Made by a program: the position numbers and the translations under genes. This document shows positions 10,456 to 22,095 of a stretch of DNA of 64,000 nt, one piece after another. How positions within the stretch are numbered: position 1 is the stretch's first letter; every line of letters begins with the position of its first letter. A model generated the notes under the pieces. The model was given only the letters and a program-made list of their open reading frames with translations. It was not told the DNA's origin and did no database searches. Origin of the DNA: Phallusia fumigata (Eukaryota; Chordata; Ascidiacea; Phlebobranchia; Ascidiidae); NCBI GenBank assembly GCA_008931825.1, contig QXVZ01017280.1, forward strand, positions 23,344 to 87,343, in the 5' to 3' direction.

Positions 10456-13400
10456 ATGTTCCTTTCCATTAACAACCTTAGACCGGTTGGGGGAGTTTTG
10501 TTTTCAGAGGTTAAATCAAGTGAAGGTGAAAATAAGGCAGAAAAGATCCGAATTTATAGAAGTGGAAGACTGGATAATGCCACACGCGAAGATTTGGATA
10601 CACTGAGTGAAAAGCTTGGAATCAAGTAAGCACATGCAGTGTTGTACATTGTTCTTTTCGAGTAAAGCTAAGTTTTGCTTTGTGAAAGAAATCATAGCTC
10701 CACAGTTGCACCGAAACGGTCATCAAGCCGGAGATAGCTGGGCGAAGTTAGAACAGTTTTAAGGCCCGTAATTCATGGAGGGCACAATTGGTGGATCAAG
10801 GTTGAACGCGCTGCAGCTACACTGTCATTACAAGGCGTTGTTATGTGGCAGGAGTCACAAGAGTTTTGGCGCATGTACAGCGAAATACAGTTCTTCAAAA
10901 ATCAAACATAACTTGTCGATGAAAATTTGTCAAACATAATTAAACGTTTTTTGCTTTCAGATCTGTGATTGATCTTCGATCTTTCAACCACGAATACCAG
11001 AACAACGGGGCACTGAAATTGTTGGATGGAAACAACCAAGGTAAGTTAGTCAATAATTTTTGTGCTAACGTGTCGAGCAGTCAACTGCGATCGTGACCTG
11101 TTTGGAATATCACGAAGTCGATACGTCACTCGCATCGGATGCTCTGCCAATAAAATTAATTGTTAAATACCTCCTTAATGCTTGGTTAACTGAAAAGACT
11201 GATTCTCAAGGTTGCAAAGCTTTCGTGTTTGCTAAAAGAAAACACAAACCTGACAACTACTACCTAGGTTTTAAGCTTCCAGAAGCGAATTTACCGCTTT
11301 GGCCTGCGACGAAACATTATCGAAGGTGCAGACTGTACCATAAGAGGTTTATTAAATAATGTCATTTCAAACAGCCGTCTTCAAAAGTGATTTCAAATTG
11401 TCTCTGAAGAGGAAAAATGTTTTATTTTGTAAATCGACAGTGGAAATAGGGTCTTGAATTTATTTAAACCAAACCAATTAGAAATGTTTGTAGTTACTCT
11501 GACGAAAAACAGGCCAAGACCAACAATTACATATTTATTGCTATCCATCAAAGAGTTAAACATATTATAGGTGATACTAAAATCTTTTGAAATATTGACA
11601 TAACAACAACAAAATAATTGTTTCGCTGCAGATGTTCAAGTGATGGATATTTATAAAATGGAGAGGACTTTATCGACCGTCCTAATGTGGACGAAGCGAA
11701 GTAAAAGACGTGACGTCATACAACATTTCATGGTGAACTTCTTCGAGAAACAATTTGTTGAAAGACTTTTCTACAGCGGGACATTAAGTATATTTCAGGT
11801 ACTTTCCCCAGTACGGTACTACAAACTTTTTGTTTGTTTGTTTGTTTGTTTAAGTTACATCCAGAGGGTGGAACAACGCCTGAATACGTTATGCTCGCAT
11901 GAGTCCATCGTCGAGCTACCTGCTTCATTGCAGTTGCGTTGGATCTTTTTTGACGGATTTTTTCAATTTGTAACTTTTAATTTTTGTCAAACCATTGGGT
12001 TGGAGCAATGGTGCATAAGTAAGTTTTAAGTTTCTTGCTCAGGAAAACACAAGTTCCCGAGACAAGATTAGAACCCACAATCTTGCGAGCAGAAGGGTTC
12101 TATTCTTCTTTCACGCTTGTAGGTCGGTTTCAACAACCTTGCCCAGCTGCACTTGTTTTCTTTGCCGTGAGTTGTGTGATAATATCGCAAGTTTGTTTTG
12201 GTGTGCGATTTTGTGCAGGTAAATTTTTCATCCTTCGCCGCTAAGAGGGCCGAGTGGTCAGCGCGACTGCCTTGTGCTCGCAAGGTGGTGGGTTTTCATC
12301 CTGTCTTGGTCGCTCGTGTTTTCCTGAGCAAGAAATTTAAGCAGCATTGCTCCAGTGAAACGCAATGGGTTGAACCCAAATTAAAGTTACCAAAATCGAA
12401 AAAAGATCATCCAACAAAACTGCAAAGAGGCTGGTAGCTCGAAGGTGGCCTTAGAGCATAACGTATATACGTTATGAATATAATCAGGCGTTGTTCCGCT
12501 CACCGGGAATTAAAACAAAACAGCACTTAACTTGTACAACCCACCTAGAAAGAAGTGTAGGTCACTTCACCAGATCGCAGCCAAACAAATCACATTTTTC
12601 AGCAATTGAAAATCCTGGTGCTATGGTTTTGCACGAACTTTGTGGGGACAGGAGGTGTGTGGAAATATGTGTTGTATCTGATCCAAACACAAGGAATGTT
12701 CAGTTTCTATAAGGTAAGAAAAATGCTTGTAAATATAGCAGCTCACTTGCTAGATCGCCAGCTGCAGTTAGGCTATGGTCGCGGGTTGGAATCTCACAGC
12801 TGACTAGTCTTTTTTAGCTGTTCATTTGCTTGCGTGTAGTTTCCAAAATAATTACGTTTCCATAAAAAACTTTACCCACCTGGTATTAACGTTTGCACCG
12901 TAACGGCTGGGTAATTATTTAGCTATTTACTGAACAATTTGTAAGATTGGTCAAAAATGATTACATAACCGACCATTTTTTGCCAAATAATATATCAGGG
13001 ATAACCAAACTGACTCCAGAGTCACATACAAAACCTAATCAATTTAAAAAAACTGATTTATTACGTACATATTAAAGTATATGCAACAAAACCTATCCGT
13101 GTGGTGAGGTTGTGTAGATTCTGACAAAAAAAAAAACATGTTTATTTACATTTGAGAGAACAATATTTTCAAAAAGCCTGGTTAAGAAAATAGAGACAAT
13201 ATGTAATTTCTTTTAGATGACAATTGACTTCTGTGGCGTGTCGATCAGATCCAGTTTTCAACTTCTCAACAACGAAGCGAACTTACCAGCGATCGTGTGT
13301 TGTCATGCTGGGAAGGATCGAACTGGAATCATCTCAGCTCTGCTACTTGCAATGTGTGGATTTGACCGAAAGATTATTGTTGACGATTACAACTTAACAG

Positions 13401-13854
13401 AGGTATGATGCGTTTATGACAGTGAGGTCGCTTTATTTTTATTCCTTACAAAACTCGCCCGAAATATCGAACTTTTTGTTGTTTCGTGGCCAAGTTTTTA
13501 TTTTCAGTTTTTCATGTTTTCTTTAAATTTGGATAAAAAAACATAAAAGTGTTAATGTTACGTGACTTAAAGACAACACAGAATATATTATGATGTAAAA
13601 TAGTGCCATTTGATAGGGTCCCATTACTGCTCATGATTTTTGGACTTTTGGCATTCTATTTCCAGACTGCCTTGCCACCTGACCACAAGGAACTGATTCG
13701 TTACGCTGATAATATGAAGGGTGCACCTCGACACATTATGACTCAACTTCTACATTACATCGACGAGAAATATGGCTCCGTGCCAGAATATCTCGTTTCA
13801 ATCGGATTCTCTGCAGAGGAACAGGAAAACTTGAAACAACTAATTGTGTGCTAA
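10456..13854 (+). CDS. Membrane-segment tyrosine-phosphatase-like protein, paralogue 2
   Basis: Six exons join in phase: 10456-10625, 10961-11040, 11632-11798, 12603-12713, 13217-13402 and 13666-13854, giving 300 aa. Exons 2, 4, 5 and 6 have exactly the same lengths as in paralogue 1 (80, 111, 186, 189 nt), so the pair arose by duplication of the whole gene. Motifs run in the same order: NLRPVGG, YRSGRLDN, LGIKSVIDLRS, hydrophobic exon 4 (LVLWFCTNFVGTGGVW, residues 140-176), CCHAGKDRTG with predicted Cys205 and Arg211, and YIDEKYGSVPEYLVSIGF. The start is the ATG that aligns with paralogues 1 and 3; upstream codons in that frame have no counterpart. Intron 3 holds two SINE copies in opposite orientation. 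A possible ATTAAA signal is at 14211. Function is inferred from family motifs only. Confidence 0.86.
11826..11850 (+). repeat. (GTTT)n microsatellite
   Basis: About five GTTT units follow the exon 3 donor of phosphatase paralogue 2, next to the start of an intronic SINE copy. Confidence 0.8.
11853..12100 (-). repeat. SINE copy, minus orientation, head-truncated
   Basis: Read along the plus strand it opens with the SINE tail words (GGAACAACGCCTGAATACG, GTCGAGCTACCTGC), continues through the body and stops inside the tRNA-like head near GCGAGCAG. It lies in intron 3 of phosphatase paralogue 2, facing the copy at 12238. Confidence 0.75.
12238..12500 (+). repeat. SINE copy, plus orientation, full head
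   Basis: This copy begins with the tRNA-like head GGCCGAGTGGTCAGCGCG (A-box-like), then an anticodon-stem-like CCTTG...CAAGG and a degenerate B-box (GGTGGGTTTTCATCC). The body follows, then a tail ending near GGCGTTGTTCCGC. The orientation is opposite to the neighbour at 11853-12100, so the pair can fold into a long intronic hairpin. Confidence 0.8.
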
Positions 13855-15050
13855 TTTGCGTTTGAAATGTGTTTGTAAATTGTCCTTTACTTCGTACCTT
13901 GTCAATGCCTACAAATTGTTTAACGTGAAGTATAAAACATAGTTACCTCTGTTTCTTATGTTTTAATGCTTAAACGATCTACCTTTATATTTTTTGACAA
14001 CTTTTATCGTAAATACTATGTTTGCAAAAACGACATTCATCTATTGTTTCTTCTTTTCTACATATGCACAAGTCTTGGTATATTTGTAGCAATGCAATGC
14101 ATTTTACCGCCTCACACTATATTTTTGGCTTGCACAATGAGACATCAATCTCATCTCAACCCCAAACATACTCAGTTTGAAGCAGTGTCGTATCAAAATA
14201 GCAATTGATGATTAAACCTGTTGTTTTTCTATGCCTGTAAATATATTGAAAACATTCATCAAATCTGTTTTAAAATAATTACCTAAATTTGAGTTTAAGA
14301 CTCGGTAAAAAACGGAAGGCAATCACAAGCAATTAATTACACAACCAGGTTCAATAATAGGCCAAAGTTTATATCCTGCCCTAATGCAATAAGTAATGAG
14401 TTATATGCGCCAGTTGTTTGTGTCATTAGCAGTTCAAAAATTGTATTTACTGGCGATAAACAACTTGTTCCATTATGATTGACTACGTCACAAGACGCAT
14501 GGTCTCCGCGAGGCGATTAATCGAGATTGAATAGGCAGCACTCAGCAGACAGTCAAAAATACCCGCTAATTGGCACGTTTCAACCGAGCAAAATTTCATT
14601 CCTTGCGAAGTGACGGTGGATATGTTCCGCGTTTTTTTGCATTTTGTTACAGTTACGCATTGCTTATATACAAGAGTTTTGATTCGCAAAGGTCAGTTGG
14701 TCAGTAATTCGAATATAACCAAGAGGTTGCGTTTCGCAATATTGAATCGAAACTGCTAGCGAGCTGGTATACAGTGATTTCATTGTAATGCAGATGTTTC
14801 AACAATCGCTGTTGTCGTCATAAGTGCATAAGTCCAAACTGGTGCAAGGTTAGCAAGGTTTTAGCAAAAAAAGTCTGGGAGAAAAAGTACATTGTTAGTT
14901 TTAAAAACAAATTGTTTTAGGGGTGCGTCGAAAGTGACCCCTTACCCCAATGCATCGAACCCAGTATAACTGTGTTTTACCAAAAACGTTTGTATTAAAA
15001 TCAAATTTGTTTTAGGCAGCAAAGAATTTGTGTCCGCCTAAATCGTAGCC
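13855..15050. other. Intergenic region between phosphatase paralogues 2 and 3
   Basis: AT-rich, with no convincing exon. It contains the 3' UTR of paralogue 2 (candidate ATTAAA at 14211) and, at its right end, an acceptor-like TTGTTTTAG near 15007-15015 just before the paralogue 3 ATG. That could be a 5' UTR splice or trans-splice site. Confidence 0.4.
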
Positions 15051-17765
15051 ATGTTGAAATCGGTGAAGAACTTCAGACCAATAGGTTGCGACTGTCTGAA
15101 TGCTAACTGCAGCAAAGACACCGTTTCCCGAAATACGGTTCATCAGCATATCGGCAATGTGTACAGAAGTGCGAGACCTGATAATATTACAAAGGACGAC
15201 TTGGCCACACTCCACAATGATATCGGAATAAGGTTGGAAAATTAGATATTCTGAATTTTGTTTTTACTTTTGTGGTTATTTTTATTTTGGTGGTGAAATA
15301 ACGCTGATTGGAAACTTAATTTTTTTGCATTATCATGATGAGTTTACCGTTAGGCTGTCTGCTTTTTTACAGTTTTATTTTTACAGTAACATTTACAACT
15401 TATATCTTTGTTTGGACTTTTTTTGTGTTTTCGTGTTTAAATTTCAATCACCGGCATGGCAAATTCTTGCTATTATTTTGCCTTTTTAAATTAATCACAG
15501 ACTGTGTTTATCCATTTTCGAAAGCTGTTGATATTAAAATATTTGAACACGTATGCAATGAAAACGAATTGCATTTTTAGAAAGATATGTTTGACTTTGT
15601 AAATGAATGATTGTCAACTTAATTGTTACTTAGAAACCAATTTTGCCGCTCGATACTTAAACTTAAACCGCAAGATTGCATTTGCCAAAGGTCGTGTAAC
15701 CATCCAACACTGTTAACTGACATTGAGTAGGAAATCACGATGGTATGCTGCTACATAAGTAAACCCACATAGGTCCAAATGATTCAGTGAATGTTCACGA
15801 AACTCAAGAAAAATCTTTGATCCCCAAATAGTCAGTTCTATGAAAATCTTATACCTCATATTTTATCTACGCCAAATTGAAGTCTAACTGTCCATTTTTT
15901 CGGCAGAACGGTCATTGATCTCCGCAACTTCGAAAGCGAATATTTGCACGAGGATGGGATGAAGTTATTGGACGGAACCGATAGAGGTACGATACCCCAA
16001 CTAAGGTGTTTGTTTGTTTTATTTTTATCCTCGGTGTACGGAATCCGGATGCGTTATGCTGACAATGAGACACCGTCGAGCTTTATGCCTCATTGCAGTT
16101 CCGTTCGATTTTTACATTTTTTGAAAGTTGGTGACTTCAATGAGGCTTAGCCTATGGGGTTCCTCTAAGTTGGAGCAATACCGCTTAAATTTGTTGCTCA
16201 GGGAAACACAAGCGACCGAGACAGGATTAGATCCCACAACCTTGCGAGCACAAGGCAGTCGCGCTAATCGCTCGGCCATTTTGGAGGTAGTCACCGATTT
16301 TTGACGGTTTCCGTTGCAGCTGTCGAAGTGGTTGACGTGCGAGAGATGGAAATGACGTTAGCAGATGACGTCATATGGAAACAAACAAGACACGAGATCA
16401 AAACTGGAGAGATGCGACACTTTATGGTGGAATGCTACGGAACGACTTTTCTACGAAAATTGTTGTTATCGAACCTCGTACCGCGATCACGCGTAAGTTA
16501 TGATTTAATTGCACCTTTTACCGTTGCACGAAAATTTGCTGCCTTTGTTTCAAAACCATTTACATGTTACTTATCATAACTCGGCGACGATAAGTGTGTG
16601 AAACTTTTTAATGCGATTAGCAACGTACGTACGTCCACTTTCGTTGGCGTTTTAAGCGGGTCAAAGCAGGTTAAATTTTAATGAACTGTTACCGGAAAAT
16701 CCCATGTTTTTAAATCAGCTTTATGGCTATTTAACAGGAAAAACCTTTTGTTTTGTGAAACAGAGATTTCGAATTTTTATTCTGTGGATGATTTCTATTT
16801 TCGTGGGAACCAAATTGCTGGCAAGCTCCATTAAGTGTTTGATGAGATCGATAGGAAACCTCAATCTTTATAAGGTCAGTAAATATTTAGGTAATTGATC
16901 CAAAGTGAAACTTGGAAAGCCCCTTAAAGAAAATCCTGAACGTAGATCGTTTTCCTAATCAACCAAGTATCCGGTTTTTGCCGACGAAGAATTTTCCATC
17001 TATATTTTTGGACCTTGTTATTAAAAATTTCTGTGTAGATTATAGGTTTCAAACATCCAGAACAAGAACAACTTTGACCTTAAAAATGTATTCCGCAGAT
17101 GACGGTCGATTTCTGTGGCGTTTCGATCCGCACGAGTTTTCAACTTCTAAACAAGCGGGAAAACCTGCCAGCGTTGATTTGTTGTCATTCGGGGAGGGAC
17201 AGAACAGGAATCGTGTCCGCACTTTTGCTTGCGATGTGCGGAGTCGACCGAAAGACCATTGCTGCTGATTTCAACAGAAACCAGGTATAGTTTACAAGTC
17301 AAAAAATTAATCAAAAAACATAACTGCCAGAAAAGCATGTTTGGGTTTTATTCGCAGAATTGTGAATGATTTTTTTCTGCGAATTTCGATTTGCATATTA
17401 GGGAGTTCCCCCCTAATCGTCAGTCTGACTCGTTGAGATTTTAAACGCCGCAAACGAATCGTTAAATTCGCGAAAAAGTAATTAGATGCGTTGTGACGTC
17501 AACACGCGATGAAAATGCACATTAGTTGCTATTGGATGTAGCCCGGCAAAATCCGATACGCGAAAAGCTGCCAAATCGTTGTTTTCAATTTAAAATGCAT
17601 CTGTAGACGCCGGACAACGCTACGTGTGACGTCATACTGCGATTGTTGGAATACATCGACGATAAGCATGGATCGGTGTCAAAATACCTCGAGACGATCG
17701 GCTTCTCCGTCGAAGAACAGGAACAACTGAAACACCTGATATTGATCGAAAACAACATCGTATGA
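15051..17765 (+). CDS. Membrane-segment tyrosine-phosphatase-like protein, paralogue 3
   Basis: Six exons join in phase: 15051-15232, 15907-15986, 16320-16492, 16764-16874, 17099-17284 and 17607-17765, giving 296 aa. Exons 2, 4 and 5 keep the lengths of the two upstream paralogues (80, 111, 186 nt). Motifs: NFRPIGC, VYRSARPDN, RTVIDLRN, hydrophobic exon 4 (FRIFILWMISIFVGTKLL), and CCHSGRDRTG with predicted Cys211 and Arg217. It is the most divergent copy. The active-site loop has Ser-Gly-Arg-Asp in place of Ala-Gly-Lys-Asp. The last exon lacks about 15 residues that contain the APRH motif of the other two but adds a few residues at the C-terminus. An in-frame stop directly before the exon 6 acceptor rules out a simple extension. 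The exon 1 donor (GTTGGA) is weak. It is probably functional, since all frames stay open. Confidence 0.8.
16030..16292 (-). repeat. SINE copy in intron 2 of phosphatase paralogue 3
   Basis: On the minus strand it starts with TGGCCGAGCGATTAGCGCG, then the CCTTG...CAAGG stem and a B-box-like GTGGGATCTAATCC. It continues through the body to a tail near 16030 with GTCGAGC and CATTGCAGTTCCG. The head ends only about 27 nt before the exon 3 acceptor, so this SINE sits almost against the splice site. Confidence 0.8.
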
Positions 17766-18984
17766 TTTCCTGTATATTTGGAAGGTTTTTATGGACTGGT
17801 GCCAAATTGGTCGACCTTCACGGGACCAAGCGAAGGACGGACTAAAAAACTTTTTGCGTTTGGACAGTTTTGAACACTTGGCCATAACCGGCGTGTGCTC
17901 ATGAAATGCATTGAAAGGAGCCAAAAAACGGGGAACTCCAAGAGTTAAGCAGCGCTTAGAAACCACTTGCATACCGTGGTGTAATGGCGTCCATGTGATG
18001 CATTTGGAAATAACCCGAGCTACTTGTGCTTGCAGAACGGAAGTGCAAGCGCAATGTAGAATGATAAGATTGGATGTCATGAATTTACGACCACTCCATG
18101 TACGGTAAAAACCACACGAGTCTTGGCTATTGCAAAATCGAAAAAATGGCGCTCATGAATTATCTCTAATTTCCCTTTGAGAAACTTTTGTATGTGACTG
18201 TCACCTTTACCACATGGACAAATTGCCCTAGACTAAATACTTTTGCTCTGGAATAATGTCGGTTTCATCCCGTAAGTACGGAATTTTTCCAATCATTTAA
18301 ATCTGTTTTGTTCGTGTTTTGAACAACCAAGATATTAATTTTTGTTTCGCCAATATTTGAACGAATCCAAGTTGCAACCAAAGCGACGACCTAATGACCT
18401 AACCAACCCCTAATGATAAATAATCCACTAAAACGGAAAAGCAAGTTATTACTTGGCAAGAAATATTAGATCAACAAAATAAAAAATACGAAAACCTTAA
18501 TGGAAAGCTGATTTGCATTCAAAATTTCATCGGACGCAGATCATCAGTAGGGCGTAGTTTGGATTGGAATGCACATTAGGCGTTGCGAAGCGAAACAAAG
18601 TCACTCCATTACTTCTATCACGTTCTGGGAATTTTGGCAAAATATGCGTCACAAATTTGGCGGTTGTATAGATTTAGAACACAAATCGACGATTATATAA
18701 ATCGGAAATTAACTACTGTACCTACGGTGCCAAACCTTTTAAATTTCGTGATATGACAATGCAATTGCTGCGTCTGCATTCGTGGCATTGCACTTGGAAT
18801 TGTGTGACACGATTTTGGACTGAAATGCCAAGTTGTAAAAAATAAACTTTCTCTCTGTTGTCGGCAATGATTAAGTGGTCGGTAAAGAGCTTTGTATTTA
18901 TAAGTGGTAGTTGCTGGTCTGTTCGGGAGCTTCTACGATTTCTTGCAATTACAAAACCTACGCCAATAAGTGGCGAAAGCTATT
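17766..18984. other. Intergenic DNA after phosphatase paralogue 3
   Basis: No coding exon, known RNA or clear repeat was recognised here. The nearest AATAAA after the paralogue 3 stop is far off (about 18840), so its 3' end is undetermined. Confidence 0.35.
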
Positions 18985-19105
18985 GATGGTCCAGCGAAGC
19001 TGCGATGGCATTAAGCTGCCCGACGGTAAATGCGGAAGGTTATTGGTTCTAATCCCGGCTTGGTCTCTTGTGCTCTCACCTACAAGAAACTTTAAAATCC
19101 TGTGT
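18985..19105 (+). repeat. Degenerate tRNA-derived SINE head
   Basis: The words GGTTCTAATCCCGG, TTGGTCTCTTGTGCT and CAAGAAACTTTAA align in order with the B-box and post-head sequence of the intronic SINEs. The 5' part is too diverged to be a tRNA gene. Confidence 0.5.
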
Positions 19106-19500
19106 ATTTACTGGCGGAGACCCGAAGAAAAAAGTCATATGCAACAAAACCGTACGACCGACATTTTATGAACAAAAAATATTCAGACCAAAATCCCCCA
19201 ACGGGATTTAAAGCCAGCAAAATGTTACATAACAAATACAAGCGATGTGACGCGTTTGTGAGAGATACGAGCGTGATATGTCAAGTGGGAAGGGAAGTTT
19301 TGTTCTGACTCATGACAAATGATCCAGCACGTTTTGCCTGAAACCATTACTACGGTGGGGCAAATGAGGGCATTACTGTCTAACGCACATCGAAATAATT
19401 CTTGATGGTGTGACATGTAATGACGATGGGAAAAGTTTTATTCCATTGCATGACAAGTGACTTAGTCACGCAAAATTCGAAACCCATTAACAAATTAGAG

Positions 19501-20153
19501 TCAGGGTTTCTCAAACTGTGGGTCGCGACCCAAATTGGGGTCGCGAAATATAATTTTGGGGTCGCGAAACATCATGCGTTAATTATTACGTCATTGTCAC
19601 AATAAATGGTATACGTGCGTACTATATCGTTTTCTCGGCCGGTTTCGTCATCGTTAAGTTGTAATGCCTTTGCCCTGGATAGCTTGGCTAGTACTCTGTA
19701 CTATGCCATTGACATTGTTAAAGTATGACATCAAAAAGAACTGTTTTCACCTAACATTTTACGTTCCAGTAGGTTCTTGTATATGCTAGCAATAGCATTA
19801 GTATTACCTAATTCGTTTTGATGCCACAGTACGGTTTGCCTGACATTTGGTTTGTCTTGTATCAAGCCACGAATGGATGACTTATGTAAAAATCAACAAG
19901 CGCATCCATCCCATTAGACGTGCTTCATAAATTTTATAAATTAAATTGTTTTTTTGAAATTGGTTATTCGTTTCACTGAATACATTCGCTGTTCACAAAA
20001 ATGCCACTTAAGATTTGCAATGGGACGTTTATTTTTAATGGACGTTTATTGTTTAAACATCATTCACGTGTATAGGCTATACCCATCAAGGGGTCACGTA
20101 AAAATTTCTTTTCTAAAATGGGGTCGCAGAGCAAGAAAGTTTGAGTAGCCCTG
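19501..20153. mobile_element. Non-autonomous hAT-like element with 8-bp target duplication
   Basis: The left end begins TCAGGGTTTCTCAAACTG and the right end, reverse-complemented, reads CAGGGCTACTCAAACTT. These give imperfect inverted repeats of about 16 bp of hAT type. The octamer AATTAGAG flanks both ends (19493-19500 and 20154-20161), a typical hAT target-site duplication. The palindromic GGGTCGCGACCC next to the left end and GGGGTCGC near the right end also fit hAT-like termini. No transposase frame exists, so it must have moved in trans. Confidence 0.8.
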
Positions 20154-20194
20154 AATTAGAGCGTGCTGTTACTACATGGGGAATTTAGGTTTGA

Positions 20195-20320
20195 ATGTTT
20201 GTTTACTTTTTCATCCTCGTAGGGCGGAACAACGCCTGAATACGTTATGCTCGAAATGAGTCCACCCTCGAGCTGTCTGCCTCTTTGTAGTTACGTTGGA
20301 TCATTTCATGCACATTGAAA
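20195..20320 (-). repeat. SINE tail fragment
   Basis: GGCGGAACAACGCCTGAATACG (positions about 20223-20244) and the following GAGTCCACC-TCGAGCT match the tail half of the intronic SINEs. The tRNA-like head is missing. Confidence 0.65.
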
Positions 20321-20660
20321 ATTCTCGGTTAGGTATATTACGTGGATGTGGTATGAATGGGCAAAGTTTGTTCTGTTGAATGACAAATAATTCAGTGTGC
20401 TTTGGTTGAAACCCATTGCTACAGTAGTGGGGTTGTTACAGTTACCCCCTAAAACTACGTTGTAATGATAGCAGATCGCAAAAATTCTCGATTATATTTT
20501 AAATGTTAATGACAGTTTTGTTCCATTGACAAATGATTAGGTCGCTTTTGCCGAAACCCATTACCACAGTAGGGGAAGTGGGGGTGTTGCTACAGGGGAA
20601 TTACGTTGTAATGACGCATCACAATTATGCTCGGAATTATCCAAAACTGATTATTCTCCT

Positions 20661-22095
20661 TCGCAGGGTTGGTTTATTCGATGACTACACATGCAGTTTT
20701 TTCCTGATTACTTATTGCTGAATGCTGTTGCAATGTAAGCGAATAGATTTGATGCGAGGGAGGAAATACTAACTGGGCCTATGCAATTAAAAGTGTTTGG
20801 TTTGGCACACCGCATTTTGAATCAGAGACAACAAGATGTTGGGAATAACAGTTAAAAATTGTCTTTTTTTTAGCGAAAACCCAAATAAGGAAACCGTAAT
20901 TCGGGAAATTGGAAGGGGGCGTGGCACCCTTGGCCCACCCACGCCCCCTTTTCTGACTTCGACTTCGGTTTCTACGCATATCCATCATATTGCGTGCAGT
21001 ATTGCTAAGCAAAGGTGTCAAACAACCGACCCTGAAAACAAAACAACCGTTAAATTGTGTTTTGTAGGTAGTGCGATTTAAGCACACGCAAAAAGCAACA
21101 ACTACGTTGTGTGATATGTAACGTGGCTTACCCAGATAATGTCCTATTTCGTCTTGGAAACGCAACTGTCTTCCAATGGTTTGCTGGTGGTGGTTCCGTT
21201 CTTCGCGACACCACAGCGCCGATCCTGTCCCGCAAATTTCCACACAGAAAACTACACTTTCGGGGTCAAATTCGAAAAACTCAAAACAAAATTTAAACTG
21301 TAAATGAGACAATTTCAGTTAAGGAGGCGTATTGTTTTACCTTTGATAAACGCGAAACAATAAAATTTGTGGTCTTTGTTAAAAATATCTATTCATATAT
21401 TTATTTGCACTCAAAACTATCGGCACAAAATGCCTAAAAAAACACGCGTGGTATTTTACAAGTAAATAATGAGAAAAAAGTTGTAATGGTCTAAAATTTC
21501 ACTATTGTGCTAGTCTAAGTTGGGATAGACGAATAATTTTTGTGAAGCAAGTATGACACAGTGACCTAATCACGGGGCACTCTGGCGCGTACTAGAGGTG
21601 AAAGTACAGTGGAAAATTATACAGTGTGAGAAAAATCGAAAAAATACAAATGTAAAGGAAAAAGCTCTAATCTGAACAGCAGGCTAAAGCGGTAGGTTGA
21701 CAAAAAAGAAAATGTCAAGAATTTTTTTACATAACATGGTGTATAATTTTTTTCCGTGTTTATTGCAATTTAGTTTTGCAAAATCCTGGTCATTTTAGCA
21801 ACTCAGGAGGCGATCTGGATAAAACTAAAACTATTTTGCGGATTTAGACAAATGCATGTAGGATTGGCTGCATTACTATCAGCAATAAAATAATGAGGCC
21901 ATAAGACACATTGGAAATCTAAAAAACCTTCTACAACTAAAAGTACGAATGTTTTGGACAATATATGGCTACGAGTTGACTTCTTATGCTTATCCAGGTT
22001 TCGAGCCAGGAAGGAATATAAGGAGTTAAAGGGAGGAATATCAACTCTATACTTAAGTTATTCATGATAAGTGTAGTATTTATTTTTAGATGGAA
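20661..22095. other. Intergenic DNA left of the KATNAL2 3' end
   Basis: Most of this is AT-rich without features. A 12-bp perfect inverted repeat (AAGGGGGCGTGG at 20913-20924 against 20939-20950, 14-nt loop) stands out as a GC-rich hairpin. A 177-residue open frame on the minus strand (20779-21312) crosses this hairpin, has no recognisable domain and is probably chance. Confidence 0.4.
22079..22084 (-). terminator. Candidate poly(A) signal of KATNAL2
   Basis: TTTATT (minus-strand AATAAA) lies about 230 nt past the KATNAL2 stop. If used, the small inverted-repeat element at 22096-22199 lies within the 3' UTR. Confidence 0.4.

Larger units (their letters stand above)
19290..20660 (+). repeat. 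Four-copy tandem array (~150-bp unit) with nested insertions
   Basis: Four diverged copies share the ordered words AGTTTTGTTC, ATGACAAATGAT, GAAACCCATTA, ACAGTAGGG, and (in the later copies) ACGTTGTAATGA and AATTCTCG. They start near 19290, 19420, 20352 and 20508. Copy 2 is split by the hAT-like element at 19501-20153: its second half (GTGCTGTTACTACATGGGG) resumes directly after it. A SINE fragment lies between copies 2 and 3. Confidence 0.65.

Noticed and set aside
11093-11359. 88-residue frame in intron 2 of phosphatase paralogue 2
   Set aside because: No counterpart in paralogues 1 or 3. The 11040-11632 junction already gives an in-phase protein.
12241-12310. Possible functional tRNA gene (Ser-like head)
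   Set aside because: A- and B-box-like words are present, but the anticodon loop and B-box are degenerate and a conserved non-tRNA body follows in every copy. It is a SINE head.
7612-17765. Phosphatase array as a tunicate operon
   Set aside because: Intergenic gaps are about 1.2 kb, far longer than the usual very short operon spacers, and paralogue 1 has its own poly(A) signal.
20779-21312. 177-residue open frame on the minus strand
   Set aside because: No recognisable domain, low-complexity Arg/Gly patch caused by a GC-rich hairpin, no splice or promoter context; likely chance.
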